A stretch of DNA of 36,851 bases from Halomonas urmiana (GTDB lineage: Bacteria > Pseudomonadota > Gammaproteobacteria > Pseudomonadales > Halomonadaceae). Position numbers and translations under genes: made by a program. The notes under the pieces were generated by a model that had not been told where the DNA came from, did not search any database, and was given only the letters and a program-made list of their open reading frames with translations. The stretch is from contig NZ_VBUI01000032.1 of the NCBI RefSeq assembly GCF_005780185.1, positions 1-36,851 on the forward strand. Direction: 5' to 3'. This document shows, piece by piece, positions 16,116 to 24,592 of the stretch (positions within the stretch are counted from its first letter, which is position 1; every line of letters starts with the position of its first letter).

Positions 16116-17852
16116 TCAGTCCCAGGGTGCCAGCGGCAGGTCGTTGTGCTCGACCATGCGCCCCTCGGCGTCGCTCACCGTCACCGGCTGCCCATGGGCG
16201 TCGAACACCCGCACCCGCAGCCGTTGGCGGGCCTTGTCGAGCTCGAGGCGGCAGAAGTTGTCCTTCTGGCTGAAGCCCCAGGCGCGGTAGTGCACCTCCG
16301 TCGCTCCCTGGCCGTTGGCGTCGCTGCCGGCCAGGGGAAAGCCGTCGTACTGGTCGTCGGCGCGGGAGTCGTGGACGAAGCCGTTGGGATCGCCGTCGGC
16401 GAAGGGGAAGGGCCAGTAGAGCGCCGAGGAGGTGACGTCGTAGGCGACCAGATCGCTCTCCCCCGCCTCGGTCTCGAAGCGCAGCCGGGCGATGTTGGCG
16501 CAGTGCACGTCGCCGCTGAGAAAGACCACGTTCTGGATGCCGTGGTCGTGGAGGTGCTGGAGGATCGCCCGGCGGGTGCGCGGGTAGGCCGGCCAGCTGT
16601 CGCTCGCCTCGCGCTTCTCGAGGTTGGCCTCGAGGACCCGGCGCTCGGGGTCATCGCGGAGTTCGTTGCCCAGGCGCTCGTCGATGGGGCTGGGGGCGAA
16701 GACGCTGGCGGTGACCAGAAACTTGGGCACGTTGCCGCGCTGCGCCTGCTGGTGGCTCAGCCATTCCAGCAGCCGGTCGAGCTGGCTCTTGTGGGCGGGG
16801 TCGGCATCGAGACTCGGCCGCCCCAGCAGGTGGTTGTCGCCGAGACCGGCGCGCTGGCGGTAGCGCTGAGTGCGGGTATCGACCACGAAGAAGGGGTAGC
16901 CACCGCACTCGAAGCGGTAGAAGAGGCGACGGCCGAAGCTGCGCGGGCCGTGGCTCCACTGGTAGCTCATATAGGCGCCGATGGCGATGTTGAAGAGGTG
17001 GTGGTTGTCGCGCAGCCGGTCCTGGCTCCAGTTGTCCTCGATCTCGTGGTCGTCGAGGATCATGTAGACGGGACACTGGCTCAGCAGGCTGCGCATGTTG
17101 GGGGCGCCGAAGGCCTCGTGGTAGCGCGCCTGCATCTCGTCGAAGGTGTCGGCGCGGCCAAGCGGCAGGTGTCGGTTGAACTTGTCGGCGTAGATCTGAT
17201 CACCCATCAGCAGGGTGAAGCGCGCCGGCGTCCGCCCGCCCTGGCGACGCATCTGGCCCGCCATGGGGCCGAAGATGCGATCCGCCTCCTTGACCTTCCA
17301 CAACAGCCCCGGGTAGCGACAGGAGCCGATCAGGAAACTCAGCTCGTCCGCCGGCCCGGCGGCGGGGTCGGGGAAGGTGCGAAAGCGCGCCTCGCACTCC
17401 GTCGGGTCGAGGGACTCGAGCAGCGGCGCCATCTGGGCAAGCGCCGGCAGTCGGCTGGCCAGGTCGCTGTCATCCAGCGACTCGGCGTCCGGAAGGGGGT
17501 CGTCGACGGTCAGGGTGGCCACGCGCACGCGGTACTCGGTATCCGGCGAAAGCGGCGAGGGCTCGGGACCGTCCAGGCCACCGAGGCTGGGCTCCTGGCC
17601 GAGCACGAAGGTGCCGGTGCGGTCGAACTCGCGGTGCAGGCGGAAGTAGTAGGCGCAGGGCAGGCCGGTCGCCTCGTCGACCTGGACTTTGCCGCGCCGG
17701 TCGACCACCCCCAGCATGCCCAGGGTACGCATCTCGGCACCGAGCTGCGTCCCCTCGTCCCGGGAGGCACGAGCGCGCACCCAGATGCGGCAGCGGTCAT
17801 GTGCGGTGTGTCCGACGATTGGCCCGAGCTGCGGTGTACGAAGTCCTGACAT
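16116..17852 (-). CDS. PhoD-like metallophosphoesterase
   Basis: A 578-aa protein of the PhoD-like alkaline phosphatase/phosphodiesterase group. An N-terminal beta-rich domain (about 1-165) has the fold-typical GPIVGHTAHDRCRIWVRA opening. The catalytic domain shows LIGSCRYPG (175-183), LLMGDQIYAD (214-223), MILDDHEIEDNW (264-275) and LSGDVHCANI (445-454), the Asp/His/Asn metal ligands of this family. Unlike secreted PhoD it has no twin-arginine signal, implying a cytosolic enzyme. AGGAG lies nine bases before the ATG. It is the first gene of the operon leading to the GMC oxidase, with 14 bp to the next gene. The substrate is unknown. Confidence 0.87.
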   Translation of the reverse strand: MSGLRTPQLGPIVGHTAHDRCRIWVRARASRDEGTQLGAEMRTLGMLGVVDRRGKVQVDEATGLPCAYYFRLHREFDRTGTFVLGQEPSLGGLDGPEPSPLSPDTEYRVRVATLTVDDPLPDAESLDDSDLASRLPALAQMAPLLESLDPTECEARFRTFPDPAAGPADELSFLIGSCRYPGLLWKVKEADRIFGPMAGQMRRQGGRTPARFTLLMGDQIYADKFNRHLPLGRADTFDEMQARYHEAFGAPNMRSLLSQCPVYMILDDHEIEDNWSQDRLRDNHHLFNIAIGAYMSYQWSHGPRSFGRRLFYRFECGGYPFFVVDTRTQRYRQRAGLGDNHLLGRPSLDADPAHKSQLDRLLEWLSHQQAQRGNVPKFLVTASVFAPSPIDERLGNELRDDPERRVLEANLEKREASDSWPAYPRTRRAILQHLHDHGIQNVVFLSGDVHCANIARLRFETEAGESDLVAYDVTSSALYWPFPFADGDPNGFVHDSRADDQYDGFPLAGSDANGQGATEVHYRAWGFSQKDNFCRLELDKARQRLRVRVFDAHGQPVTVSDAEGRMVEHNDLPLAPWD

Positions 17853-17990
17853 GGCGACGCTCCTGCAGTGGCGTGGGGGTCGGGGCGAAGCCCGGGGCTT
17901 CCCGCGACGGCACCTAGCCAGCGTAGTCGTATCTCACGCGGTCGGCTACAGTAGCCGGGCCGCACGCAACGCCCAGCCGAGGACGCGACC
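17853..17990. promoter_or_regulatory. Divergent region between PhoD-like gene and xseA, with palindrome
   Basis: The 138 bp must contain promoters for both genes. GGCTAC-A-GTAGCC (17944-17956) is a perfect 6-bp inverted repeat with a single central base, about 35 bp before xseA. It embeds TACAGT, a possible but weak -10 for xseA. No good -35 was seen for either direction. Confidence 0.35.
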
Positions 17991-19367
17991 ATGCCCACGC
18001 CCGACGACAGCCCTCTCTCCGTCAGCGACGTCAACCAGCGCGCCCGGCGGGCGCTCGAGCAGGACGTCGGCGAGGTGTGGGTGGAGGGCGAGCTCTCCGG
18101 CGTGTCGCGGCCGAGCTCGGGACACGTCTACTTCACCCTCAAGGACGAGCGCGCCCAGCTGCGCTGCGCGCTGTTTCGCACCCGCGCGCGCTTCATCGCC
18201 GCGCCGATGCGCGACGGCGACCGCGTCAAGGTGCGCGGCCAGGTGTCGCTCTTCGAGCCTCGCGGCGACTATCAGCTGATCGTCGAGGCGGTGCGCGCGG
18301 CGGGCGAAGGCGAGCTGCTGGCGGCCTACGAGCGCCTCAAGGCGCGCCTCGCCGCCGAGGGGGTATTCACCAACGCGCGTCCCCTGCCCTTCCCGCCGCG
18401 CCACCTGCTGGTGCTCACCTCGCCCACCGGCGCGGCGATCCGCGATGTGCTGGCGGTGCTGGCGGCGCGCTGGCCGCTCACGCAGGTCACGCTGATCCCG
18501 GTGCCGGTGCAGGGCCGCGAGGCGGCGCCGGCGATGATCTCGGCGCTAGGCCTGCTCAATCGCCAATCGGCACTGGACGCGAGCCGCGATGCCATCCTGA
18601 TCACCCGCGGCGGCGGCAGCCTCGAGGACCTGTGGGCCTTCAACGACGAGCATCTTGCCCGGGCGATCTTCCACTCCCGGCTGCCGGTGATGGCCGCGGT
18701 GGGCCACGAGGTGGACACCACGCTCGCCGATTTCGCCGCCGACGCGCGCGCCCCCACTCCTTCGGCCGGGGCCGAGCAGCTGGTGCCCGACCGCCGCGAA
18801 CGGCTCCACCGCCTCGAGCGGCTGGCCGAGCGGCTGACCCGCGCCCAGCGCGCCCGCCTCGACACCGACGCCCAGCGCCTGGATCACCTGTGCGCGCGGC
18901 TACGCCATCCCGGCGAGGTGCTGGCGGCGCGTCGCCAGCAGCTGGATCAGCTGGAGGCGCGGCTGCGCCGGGCCATGCGGGCACGGCTCGATCAGGAGCG
19001 GCGCCGCGCGCGCCACCTGCACCAGCGCCTGGCCCTGCGCTCGCCGGACCGGCTGACCGACCAGGCCGGGCAGCGGCTCGAGCGCGCCACCCAGCGCCTG
19101 CATCAGGCGATGCCGAGGGCACTTGCCCGTCACCGCGAGCGGCTAGGCGGGGTCGTTCGCGAGCTGCAGGCGGTGAGCCCGCTCGCGGTGCTGGGACGCG
19201 GCTATGCGATCCTCGAGGACGAGCGGGGCCGGGTGATCCGCCGAGCGGCGGACACCGCCCCCGGGGAGCGCCTCGAGGCACGCCTGGGCGAGGGGCGCCT
19301 GGCGCTGACGGTGATCCGTCCCCTGGCATGCGACACCGGGCCCCATGGCGAGACGCACGCGAAGTGA
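17991..19367 (+). CDS. xseA: Exodeoxyribonuclease VII large subunit
   Basis: A 458-aa cytosolic nuclease subunit that with XseB degrades single-stranded DNA in repair. The N-terminal OB fold has VEGELSGVSRPSSGHVYFTLKD and IVEAVRAAGEGELL. The catalytic core contains LTSPTGAAIRDVL, ITRGGGSLEDLWAFNDE and AAVGHEVDTTLADFAAD. A long Arg-rich coiled-coil (about 265-390) and the C-terminal VLGRGYAIL follow. GAGG precedes the ATG by nine bases. xseB is not in the window. In E. coli xseA diverges directly from guaB; here about 12.6 kb separates their start codons. Confidence 0.96.
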   Translation: MPTPDDSPLSVSDVNQRARRALEQDVGEVWVEGELSGVSRPSSGHVYFTLKDERAQLRCALFRTRARFIAAPMRDGDRVKVRGQVSLFEPRGDYQLIVEAVRAAGEGELLAAYERLKARLAAEGVFTNARPLPFPPRHLLVLTSPTGAAIRDVLAVLAARWPLTQVTLIPVPVQGREAAPAMISALGLLNRQSALDASRDAILITRGGGSLEDLWAFNDEHLARAIFHSRLPVMAAVGHEVDTTLADFAADARAPTPSAGAEQLVPDRRERLHRLERLAERLTRAQRARLDTDAQRLDHLCARLRHPGEVLAARRQQLDQLEARLRRAMRARLDQERRRARHLHQRLALRSPDRLTDQAGQRLERATQRLHQAMPRALARHRERLGGVVRELQAVSPLAVLGRGYAILEDERGRVIRRAADTAPGERLEARLGEGRLALTVIRPLACDTGPHGETHAK

Positions 19368-19387
19368 TAGATTATGGAATAGGGTGA

Positions 19388-19456
19388 TTCTGCAGCCCGA
19401 TACTCAAGCTTATACCAAAGAATCCCTTGACGTAGCGACTCTTATGCCTTTACGTC
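19388..19456 (+). promoter_or_regulatory. Candidate peroxiredoxin promoter and operator
   Basis: TTCTGC (19388-19393), a 17-bp spacer and TATACC (19411-19416) are a modest sigma-70 match. Downstream, GACGTA (19429-19434) and TACGTC (19451-19456) form a 6-bp inverted repeat 16 bp apart. It could be an operator in the leader of the peroxiredoxin gene; no known regulator site was recognised. Confidence 0.4.
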
Positions 19457-19531
19457 GGGGTAGCCGAGGCGTCCCCGCCGTGACATTTGCCACGCTGGGG
19501 GCATCTTCCCTGTCAGACAAGGAGTTGCACC

Positions 19532-20185
19532 ATGTCACTGCGCATCAATGATGTCGTACCCGACTTCGAGGCCGAGACCAGCCAGGGCCCCATCCGCTTC
19601 CACGAGTGGATCGGCGATAGCTGGGCGATCCTGTTCTCCCACCCCAAGGACTTCACGCCGGTCTGCACCACCGAGTTCGGCGCCGTGGCCAAGCTCGACG
19701 AGGAGTGGCAGAAGCGCGGCACCAAGGTGATCGGCGTCTCCGTGGACGGTGTGGAAGACCACAAGAAGTGGATCAACGACATCACCAGCTTCGCCAGCTG
19801 CGAGGTCGGCTTCCCGATCATCGCCGACGAGGATCTCAAGGTCGCCAAGCTGTTCGACATGCTGCCGGCCGAGGCCTACCTGCCGGACGGCCGCACCCCG
19901 GCCGACAGCGCCACCGTGCGCTCGGTGTTCATCATCGGCCCAGACAAGCAGCTCAAGCTGACCATGACCTACCCGATGAACGTGGGTCGCAACTTCGCCG
20001 AGGTGCTGCGCGCCCTGGACGCCCTGCAGACCGCCAACGGCAAGGGCGTGGCCACGCCGGCGGACTGGACCGTCGGTCAGGACGTGATCATCCCGCCGAC
20101 GGTCTCCGACGCGGACGCCACGGCGAAGTTCGGCGAGTACGAGACCATCTTCCCCTACCTGCGCCGGACCAAGCTGCCCGAGTAA
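19532..20185 (+). CDS. 1-Cys peroxiredoxin (Prx6 type)
   Basis: A 217-aa cytosolic thiol peroxidase that reduces H2O2 and organic peroxides. The peroxidatic Cys45 is in FSHPKDFTPVCTTEFG, with the PxxxT/SxxC active-site pattern. The C-terminal extension with the Arg-containing SVFIIGPDKQLKLTMTYP and the VGRNFAEVLRALDALQ segment are typical of Prx6 rather than AhpC. The ATG has AGGAG about eight bases upstream; an in-frame start at 19487 has no ribosome site. It is a single-gene unit ended by the hairpin at 20211-20238. Confidence 0.94.
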   Translation: MSLRINDVVPDFEAETSQGPIRFHEWIGDSWAILFSHPKDFTPVCTTEFGAVAKLDEEWQKRGTKVIGVSVDGVEDHKKWINDITSFASCEVGFPIIADEDLKVAKLFDMLPAEAYLPDGRTPADSATVRSVFIIGPDKQLKLTMTYPMNVGRNFAEVLRALDALQTANGKGVATPADWTVGQDVIIPPTVSDADATAKFGEYETIFPYLRRTKLPE

Positions 20186-20210
20186 GGCGGGCGGTTCATC
20201 CACGCACGAC

Positions 20211-20238
20211 AAGGCCCCCTGCCTCGGCAGGGGGCCTT
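20211..20238. terminator. Bidirectional terminator between peroxiredoxin gene and glrR
   Basis: AAGGCCCCCTGC (20211-20222), loop CTCG and GCAGGGGGCCTT (20227-20238) form a perfect 12-bp stem between two convergent genes. The A/T flank is short, so strength depends on the stem. Confidence 0.8.
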
Positions 20239-20270
20239 GCGTTGGGCGTCAGGAAACTCGCGATACTCGG

Positions 20271-21665
<1,395 letters not shown>

Positions 21666-21680
21666 GTCGTCTCTCCGGGG

Positions 21681-22265
21681 TTATTCACTCTGCTGTCGCA
21701 GGTTGATGTTCTGTTCGATGGCGGTGAGCTGCTCGAGTTTCTCGGCCATGGCCTCGAGCTCCTGAGTGAGCGCCGCCTTCTCCTCCACGGCGGTAGCGTG
21801 AGCGCGGCGCTGTTCGGCCAGCTGGCCGGCCAGGCGCCGGCGCCCCTCCAGCTCGTTGAGCCAGTAGCGCAGCAGCGGCTGCAGCTCGGTTGGGGCACTC
21901 GCCAGGTCGGCCTTGTAGAGCTCAGAGGCAAGGTCCCACTGCTGCTCGCTCCCCCAGGAGAGCAGCACGGCGCGGGCCAGGCGGCGCTCCTTGGCCTCGC
22001 CCACCAGGCGCACCTGGATGGCCTCCCGCCACGCCCGGTCACCCCGCTGGGAGGCCAGGCCGAAGGCCACCCACTCGGGCAGCAGGCACTGGCCGTCGTC
22101 GAAATCCGGCAGCGCGTCGGCGTCGGTGCAGGAGAGCGTGCCCTGGCCCTGGGAGGCGTTCGGCATCGCTACCCCAGAGGAATGGGGCGCGAGCGGCGCG
22201 GGCAGATACTGACATCCGGTCAGCCACAGCGTGGTCAGACACAGCAGCCAGGGGCGTAGGGTCAT
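21681..22265 (-). CDS. qseG: QseG-like lipoprotein of the GlrK/GlrR system
   Basis: A 194-aa probable lipoprotein. The lipobox is LTGC with Cys18 after a short hydrophobic signal (WLLCLTTLW). The mature part has a Cys-containing N-terminal region and a C-terminal helical, heptad-rich segment (EGRRRLAGQLAEQ through LEAMAEKLEQLTAIEQ), likely a coiled coil. Position between kinase and regulator matches E. coli yfhG/qseG, an envelope lipoprotein that modulates GlrK. The start overlaps the glrK stop as ATGA. Sequence identity to E. coli QseG looks low, so the name rests mainly on synteny, lipobox and size. Confidence 0.8.
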   Translation of the reverse strand: MTLRPWLLCLTTLWLTGCQYLPAPLAPHSSGVAMPNASQGQGTLSCTDADALPDFDDGQCLLPEWVAFGLASQRGDRAWREAIQVRLVGEAKERRLARAVLLSWGSEQQWDLASELYKADLASAPTELQPLLRYWLNELEGRRRLAGQLAEQRRAHATAVEEKAALTQELEAMAEKLEQLTAIEQNINLRQQSE

Positions 22266-23806
22266 GACAGGTCCTTGGTTGCATCGTTACCCGCCAGGGC
22301 GGGTTGCGGGTTCGGGTCTCCCGGCTCGAGCAACGGGGTCGGCCAGGGCAGGGTGAGCCGGAAGCACACCGCCAGCCGCGGGTCGTCCACCAGCTCCAGG
22401 CGGCCCTGCTGGAGGCGGGCGCAGTCGGCGGCCACCGAGAGGCCGATACCGGAGCCCTTGAGCGGGCCCTTGCGGCGCACCCGGCCCTGGTAGAAGGCCT
22501 CGAAGAGCCGCTCGCGATCCTCCTCGACGATCGGCTCGCCGCTGTTGGCCACCTCGATCACCAGGCGGTCCGGCAGCGTGCGGGCGCGGATCTCGAGTTC
22601 GCCGCCATCCTCACCGTAGGCCACGGCGTTGGAGATGAGGTTGTCGAGCACCCGGGCGGTGGCGGTGGCGTCGAGCGCCCAGGTCAGCGGACCATGGAAG
22701 CAGCTGACCCGCATCTCCTTGTTGTCGAGCGCCAGGCGGTGCTTGGCCAGCACCTCCTTAACCACGGTGGCGACGTCCAGCCGGGCGATATCGAGCTGAC
22801 GGCTGTGCTTGAGCAGGTTGTAGTCGAGCAGCTGCTCGATCAGCTGCTGCAGCTCGCGCCCGCTGGTATCGATCAGGTCGAGGATCTCGCGCTGGCGCGG
22901 CGTGACCTCACCGGCCACGCCGTCGGCGAGCAGCGACGAGCCCTCGCGCACGCTGGCCAGCGGCGTCTTGAGCTCGTGGGACATGTGGCGCAGGAACTGC
23001 TGCTTCTGGGCCTCCAGGTCGTCGAGCCGCGAGGCCAGCCAGTCCAGGCGCTCGCCCAGGGTGACCAGCTCCGCCGGTCCCTTGAGGGGACTCTGGTGGC
23101 GCTCGGTGTCACCGCCCAGGCTGCCGATGCCGAGGATCCGCCCCTCGAGCTGGCGGATCGGGTGGATGATCAGCCGCGTGAACAGCAGCATCAGCACCAG
23201 GCTCGCCGAGACCAGCGCCGCGGTCTGCCACCACAGGCGGATCTGCACGTCCTCGGCGCGCGCGCTGATGGCGTCGATGCGCTCGTCGATCCGCCGATTG
23301 GTAGCCTGTCGCATCGCCTCGGTATGCTCGGCGAAGGGCAGGAAGTCTTCGAGGCGCGCCTTGAACGCCTCGAGCGGCAGGTCGGGCAGCTCGGCGAGGC
23401 CGTCCAGTGCCTCCTCCAGCGCCGCCACGTGGGGATCATCGGGCAGCAGCCGGCGCTGCTGGGCCAGCAGCTGCCGGAACTCCGCGAGGCGCTCGTCGAA
23501 GATATCCAGGAGCCCCTCCTGCTCGACCACCGCGTACTGCCGCGCGCCGCGCTCCATCTCCAGCGCCAGCGCGCCCAGCGAGCGGGCACGCCGGGTCTCC
23601 TCCACCGCCTGGCGGGCACTCACATCCGCCAGGCGCGAGAGCTCGGAGAGCGCCTGACCGGCCTGGATCATCAGCACCGCGAGCGGCAGCATCACGACCA
23701 GAAAGGCCAGCAACACCAGCTGCAACAGCGAGCGCGGGCGCCAGCGGCGCGTAACGGCTGTGGTCATGGACAGCGTTCTTTGCAGGAGGGTAAAGGGAGC
23801 CACCAT
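22262..23806 (-). CDS. glrK: GlrK (QseE) sensor histidine kinase
   Basis: A 514-aa inner-membrane kinase. Two membrane segments (about 28-48 and 195-213) bound a periplasmic helical sensor. His277 in RHMSHELKTPLASVREG is the phosphoacceptor. The ATPase domain has NLISNAVAYGEDG (N box) and GSGIGLSVAADCARL (G2). Similarity to E. coli GlrK is clear, including RSLLQLVLLAFLVV after the first residues. An alternative ATG at 23767 gives an N-terminus closer to E. coli in length but has no ribosome site; the one used has GGGA six bases upstream. First of glrK-qseG-glrR. A strong terminator at 23873-23899 isolates it from upstream transcription. Confidence 0.92.
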   Translation of the reverse strand: MVAPFTLLQRTLSMTTAVTRRWRPRSLLQLVLLAFLVVMLPLAVLMIQAGQALSELSRLADVSARQAVEETRRARSLGALALEMERGARQYAVVEQEGLLDIFDERLAEFRQLLAQQRRLLPDDPHVAALEEALDGLAELPDLPLEAFKARLEDFLPFAEHTEAMRQATNRRIDERIDAISARAEDVQIRLWWQTAALVSASLVLMLLFTRLIIHPIRQLEGRILGIGSLGGDTERHQSPLKGPAELVTLGERLDWLASRLDDLEAQKQQFLRHMSHELKTPLASVREGSSLLADGVAGEVTPRQREILDLIDTSGRELQQLIEQLLDYNLLKHSRQLDIARLDVATVVKEVLAKHRLALDNKEMRVSCFHGPLTWALDATATARVLDNLISNAVAYGEDGGELEIRARTLPDRLVIEVANSGEPIVEEDRERLFEAFYQGRVRRKGPLKGSGIGLSVAADCARLQQGRLELVDDPRLAVCFRLTLPWPTPLLEPGDPNPQPALAGNDATKDLS

Positions 23807-23872
23807 CGTCCATCCCTAAGGATACCAGAGATCGGCCGACCGCCTCGCGCTCGTTCGGCCTCACCCGCAGGC

Positions 23873-23899
23873 AAAAAAAAGGGCCGGCATGGCCGGCCC
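23873..23899 (-). terminator. Strong intrinsic terminator just upstream of glrK
   Basis: On the minus strand GGGCCGGC, loop CAT and GCCGGCCC (stem 23899-23881) are followed by eight T (23880-23873). It is a textbook terminator, but no protein gene on that strand ends before it: argA stops about 690 bp upstream. It must end a noncoding transcript or the argA message. Confidence 0.92.
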
Positions 23900-24138
23900 A
23901 ATACGCAGGGAACTGAAGGGTCTGGAAATGTCACCGATCGTCGACCTGGTTCGACCATCGCTGACCTCACCAAGGGCCAGAGGCCCCCGAAGCCATGCGA
24001 ACGCCATCTGCCACCAGGGGCTGGTCGTTCTCATGCGGGTGGCCGGACAGCCACCCTGCTCCGTCACTGGCGGCAGCGCCTCGAGGGCAATGCCGCGCGA
24101 ATCGATTCCCCCTGACGGGTCGAGCCCCTTGGGGGAGA

Positions 24139-24185
24139 GGCATCCTTGCCAGGGCATCCTTGCCCTCTCGATACCGATCCTTGCC
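24139..24185 (-). repeat. Three CAAGGAU CsrA/RsmA-type motifs
   Basis: On the minus strand GGCAAGGAT occurs three times: 24185-24177, 24164-24156 and 24150-24142. The last two extend to GGCAAGGATGCC (24164-24153, 24150-24139), in which GGCA pairs with TGCC and exposes AGGA in the loop. The published CsrA consensus RUACARGGAUGU contains the same CARGGAUG core with GGA in a hairpin loop. Other GGA triplets lie near the predicted 5' end and around 24052-24105. Confidence 0.6.
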
Positions 24186-24350
24186 TTTCAGCAGTACCGT
24201 CTCATCGCAACCTAAAGTCACACATCGCTGGAGCAGACACTGGTCGCATTCGGAGGACCGGACGCACAGGGTAGTGATGACGCGGCGCCCCCTCGGCAAC
24301 CGGAAAACGGATCGAGCCGTATGACCCGTTTCCCTTGCTCATCCAACCTA

Positions 24351-24368
24351 CTGCCAGTCGCGTGCCAA
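24351..24368 (-). promoter_or_regulatory. Sigma-54 promoter for the candidate sRNA
   Basis: The minus strand reads TTGGCACG-CGAC-TGGCAG. It has TTGGCACG at -24, GC at -12 and exactly 10 bp between the invariant GG and GC. Only one base of the -12 element (TGGCA against TTGCA) departs from consensus. The predicted start is near 24341. glrR downstream encodes a sigma-54 activator. Confidence 0.85.
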
Positions 24369-24388
24369 TAAACTCACCATCTCTTTAA

Positions 24389-24401
24389 AATCATAACCTT
24401 A
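24389..24401. promoter_or_regulatory. IHF-like site between enhancer and sigma-54 promoter
   Basis: AATCATAACCTTA matches the IHF consensus WATCARNNNNTTR at all but one fixed position and lies in an A/T-rich tract centred about 55 bp before the predicted start. This is the usual location for the DNA bend that brings a sigma-54 activator to its promoter. Confidence 0.55.
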
Positions 24402-24475
24402 AATAAAATACAGAACGACTCGTGGGCGCATGAGACGCCCAGGCGGGAAAAAACAGGGGCAGGAGCGGGACATTT

Positions 24476-24493
24476 CGTCGCCAGATGGCGACG
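24476..24493. promoter_or_regulatory. Palindrome with GlrR-site geometry (candidate enhancer)
   Basis: CGTCGCCA-GA-TGGCGACG is a perfect palindrome. Read as half-sites it is CGTC-N10-GACG, the same spacing as the enterobacterial GlrR site TGTC-N10-GACA with one symmetric change. Its centre is about 144 bp upstream of the predicted sRNA start, within the normal enhancer range. I found only one such site. Confidence 0.55.
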
Positions 24494-24592
24494 CCTTTCC
24501 GACCTAACCAGGAAAAACGTTTATTTTCAGATGGTTGCGGCGTTCCTCGACGGCGACGCCGGGCGAAAGCCTCGCGGCGACGGCCCGGCCGT

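Larger units (their letters stand above)
23873..24341 (-). ncRNA. Candidate sigma-54-transcribed small RNA upstream of glrK
   Basis: The 786 bp between glrK and argA hold no convincing protein gene. On the minus strand a sigma-54 promoter predicts a start near 24341, and the next strong terminator ends at 23873, giving an RNA of about 470 nt. Inside are three CAAGGAU motifs (24139-24185) and further hairpins such as GGGTGGC/GCCACCC (24037-24056). In enterobacteria the GlrR-activated sRNA glmY occupies exactly this place, on the same strand as glrK. The sequence here is longer than GlmY (about 180 nt) and I see no match to it by eye. CsrB/RsmZ-like function is an alternative. Transcription is inferred from the signals only. 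Confidence 0.65.

Noticed and set aside
23861..24299. Small minus- and plus-strand open frames between glrK and argA
   Set aside because: One minus-strand frame runs straight through the terminator stem and T run; the others lack ribosome sites and recognisable sequence. The region reads better as noncoding.
24369..24420. Sigma-70 promoter for the candidate sRNA (TATGAT at 24395-24390, minus strand)
   Set aside because: The -10 is good but no -35 stands at an acceptable distance. It could overlap the sigma-54 system as in enterobacteria but cannot be supported here.
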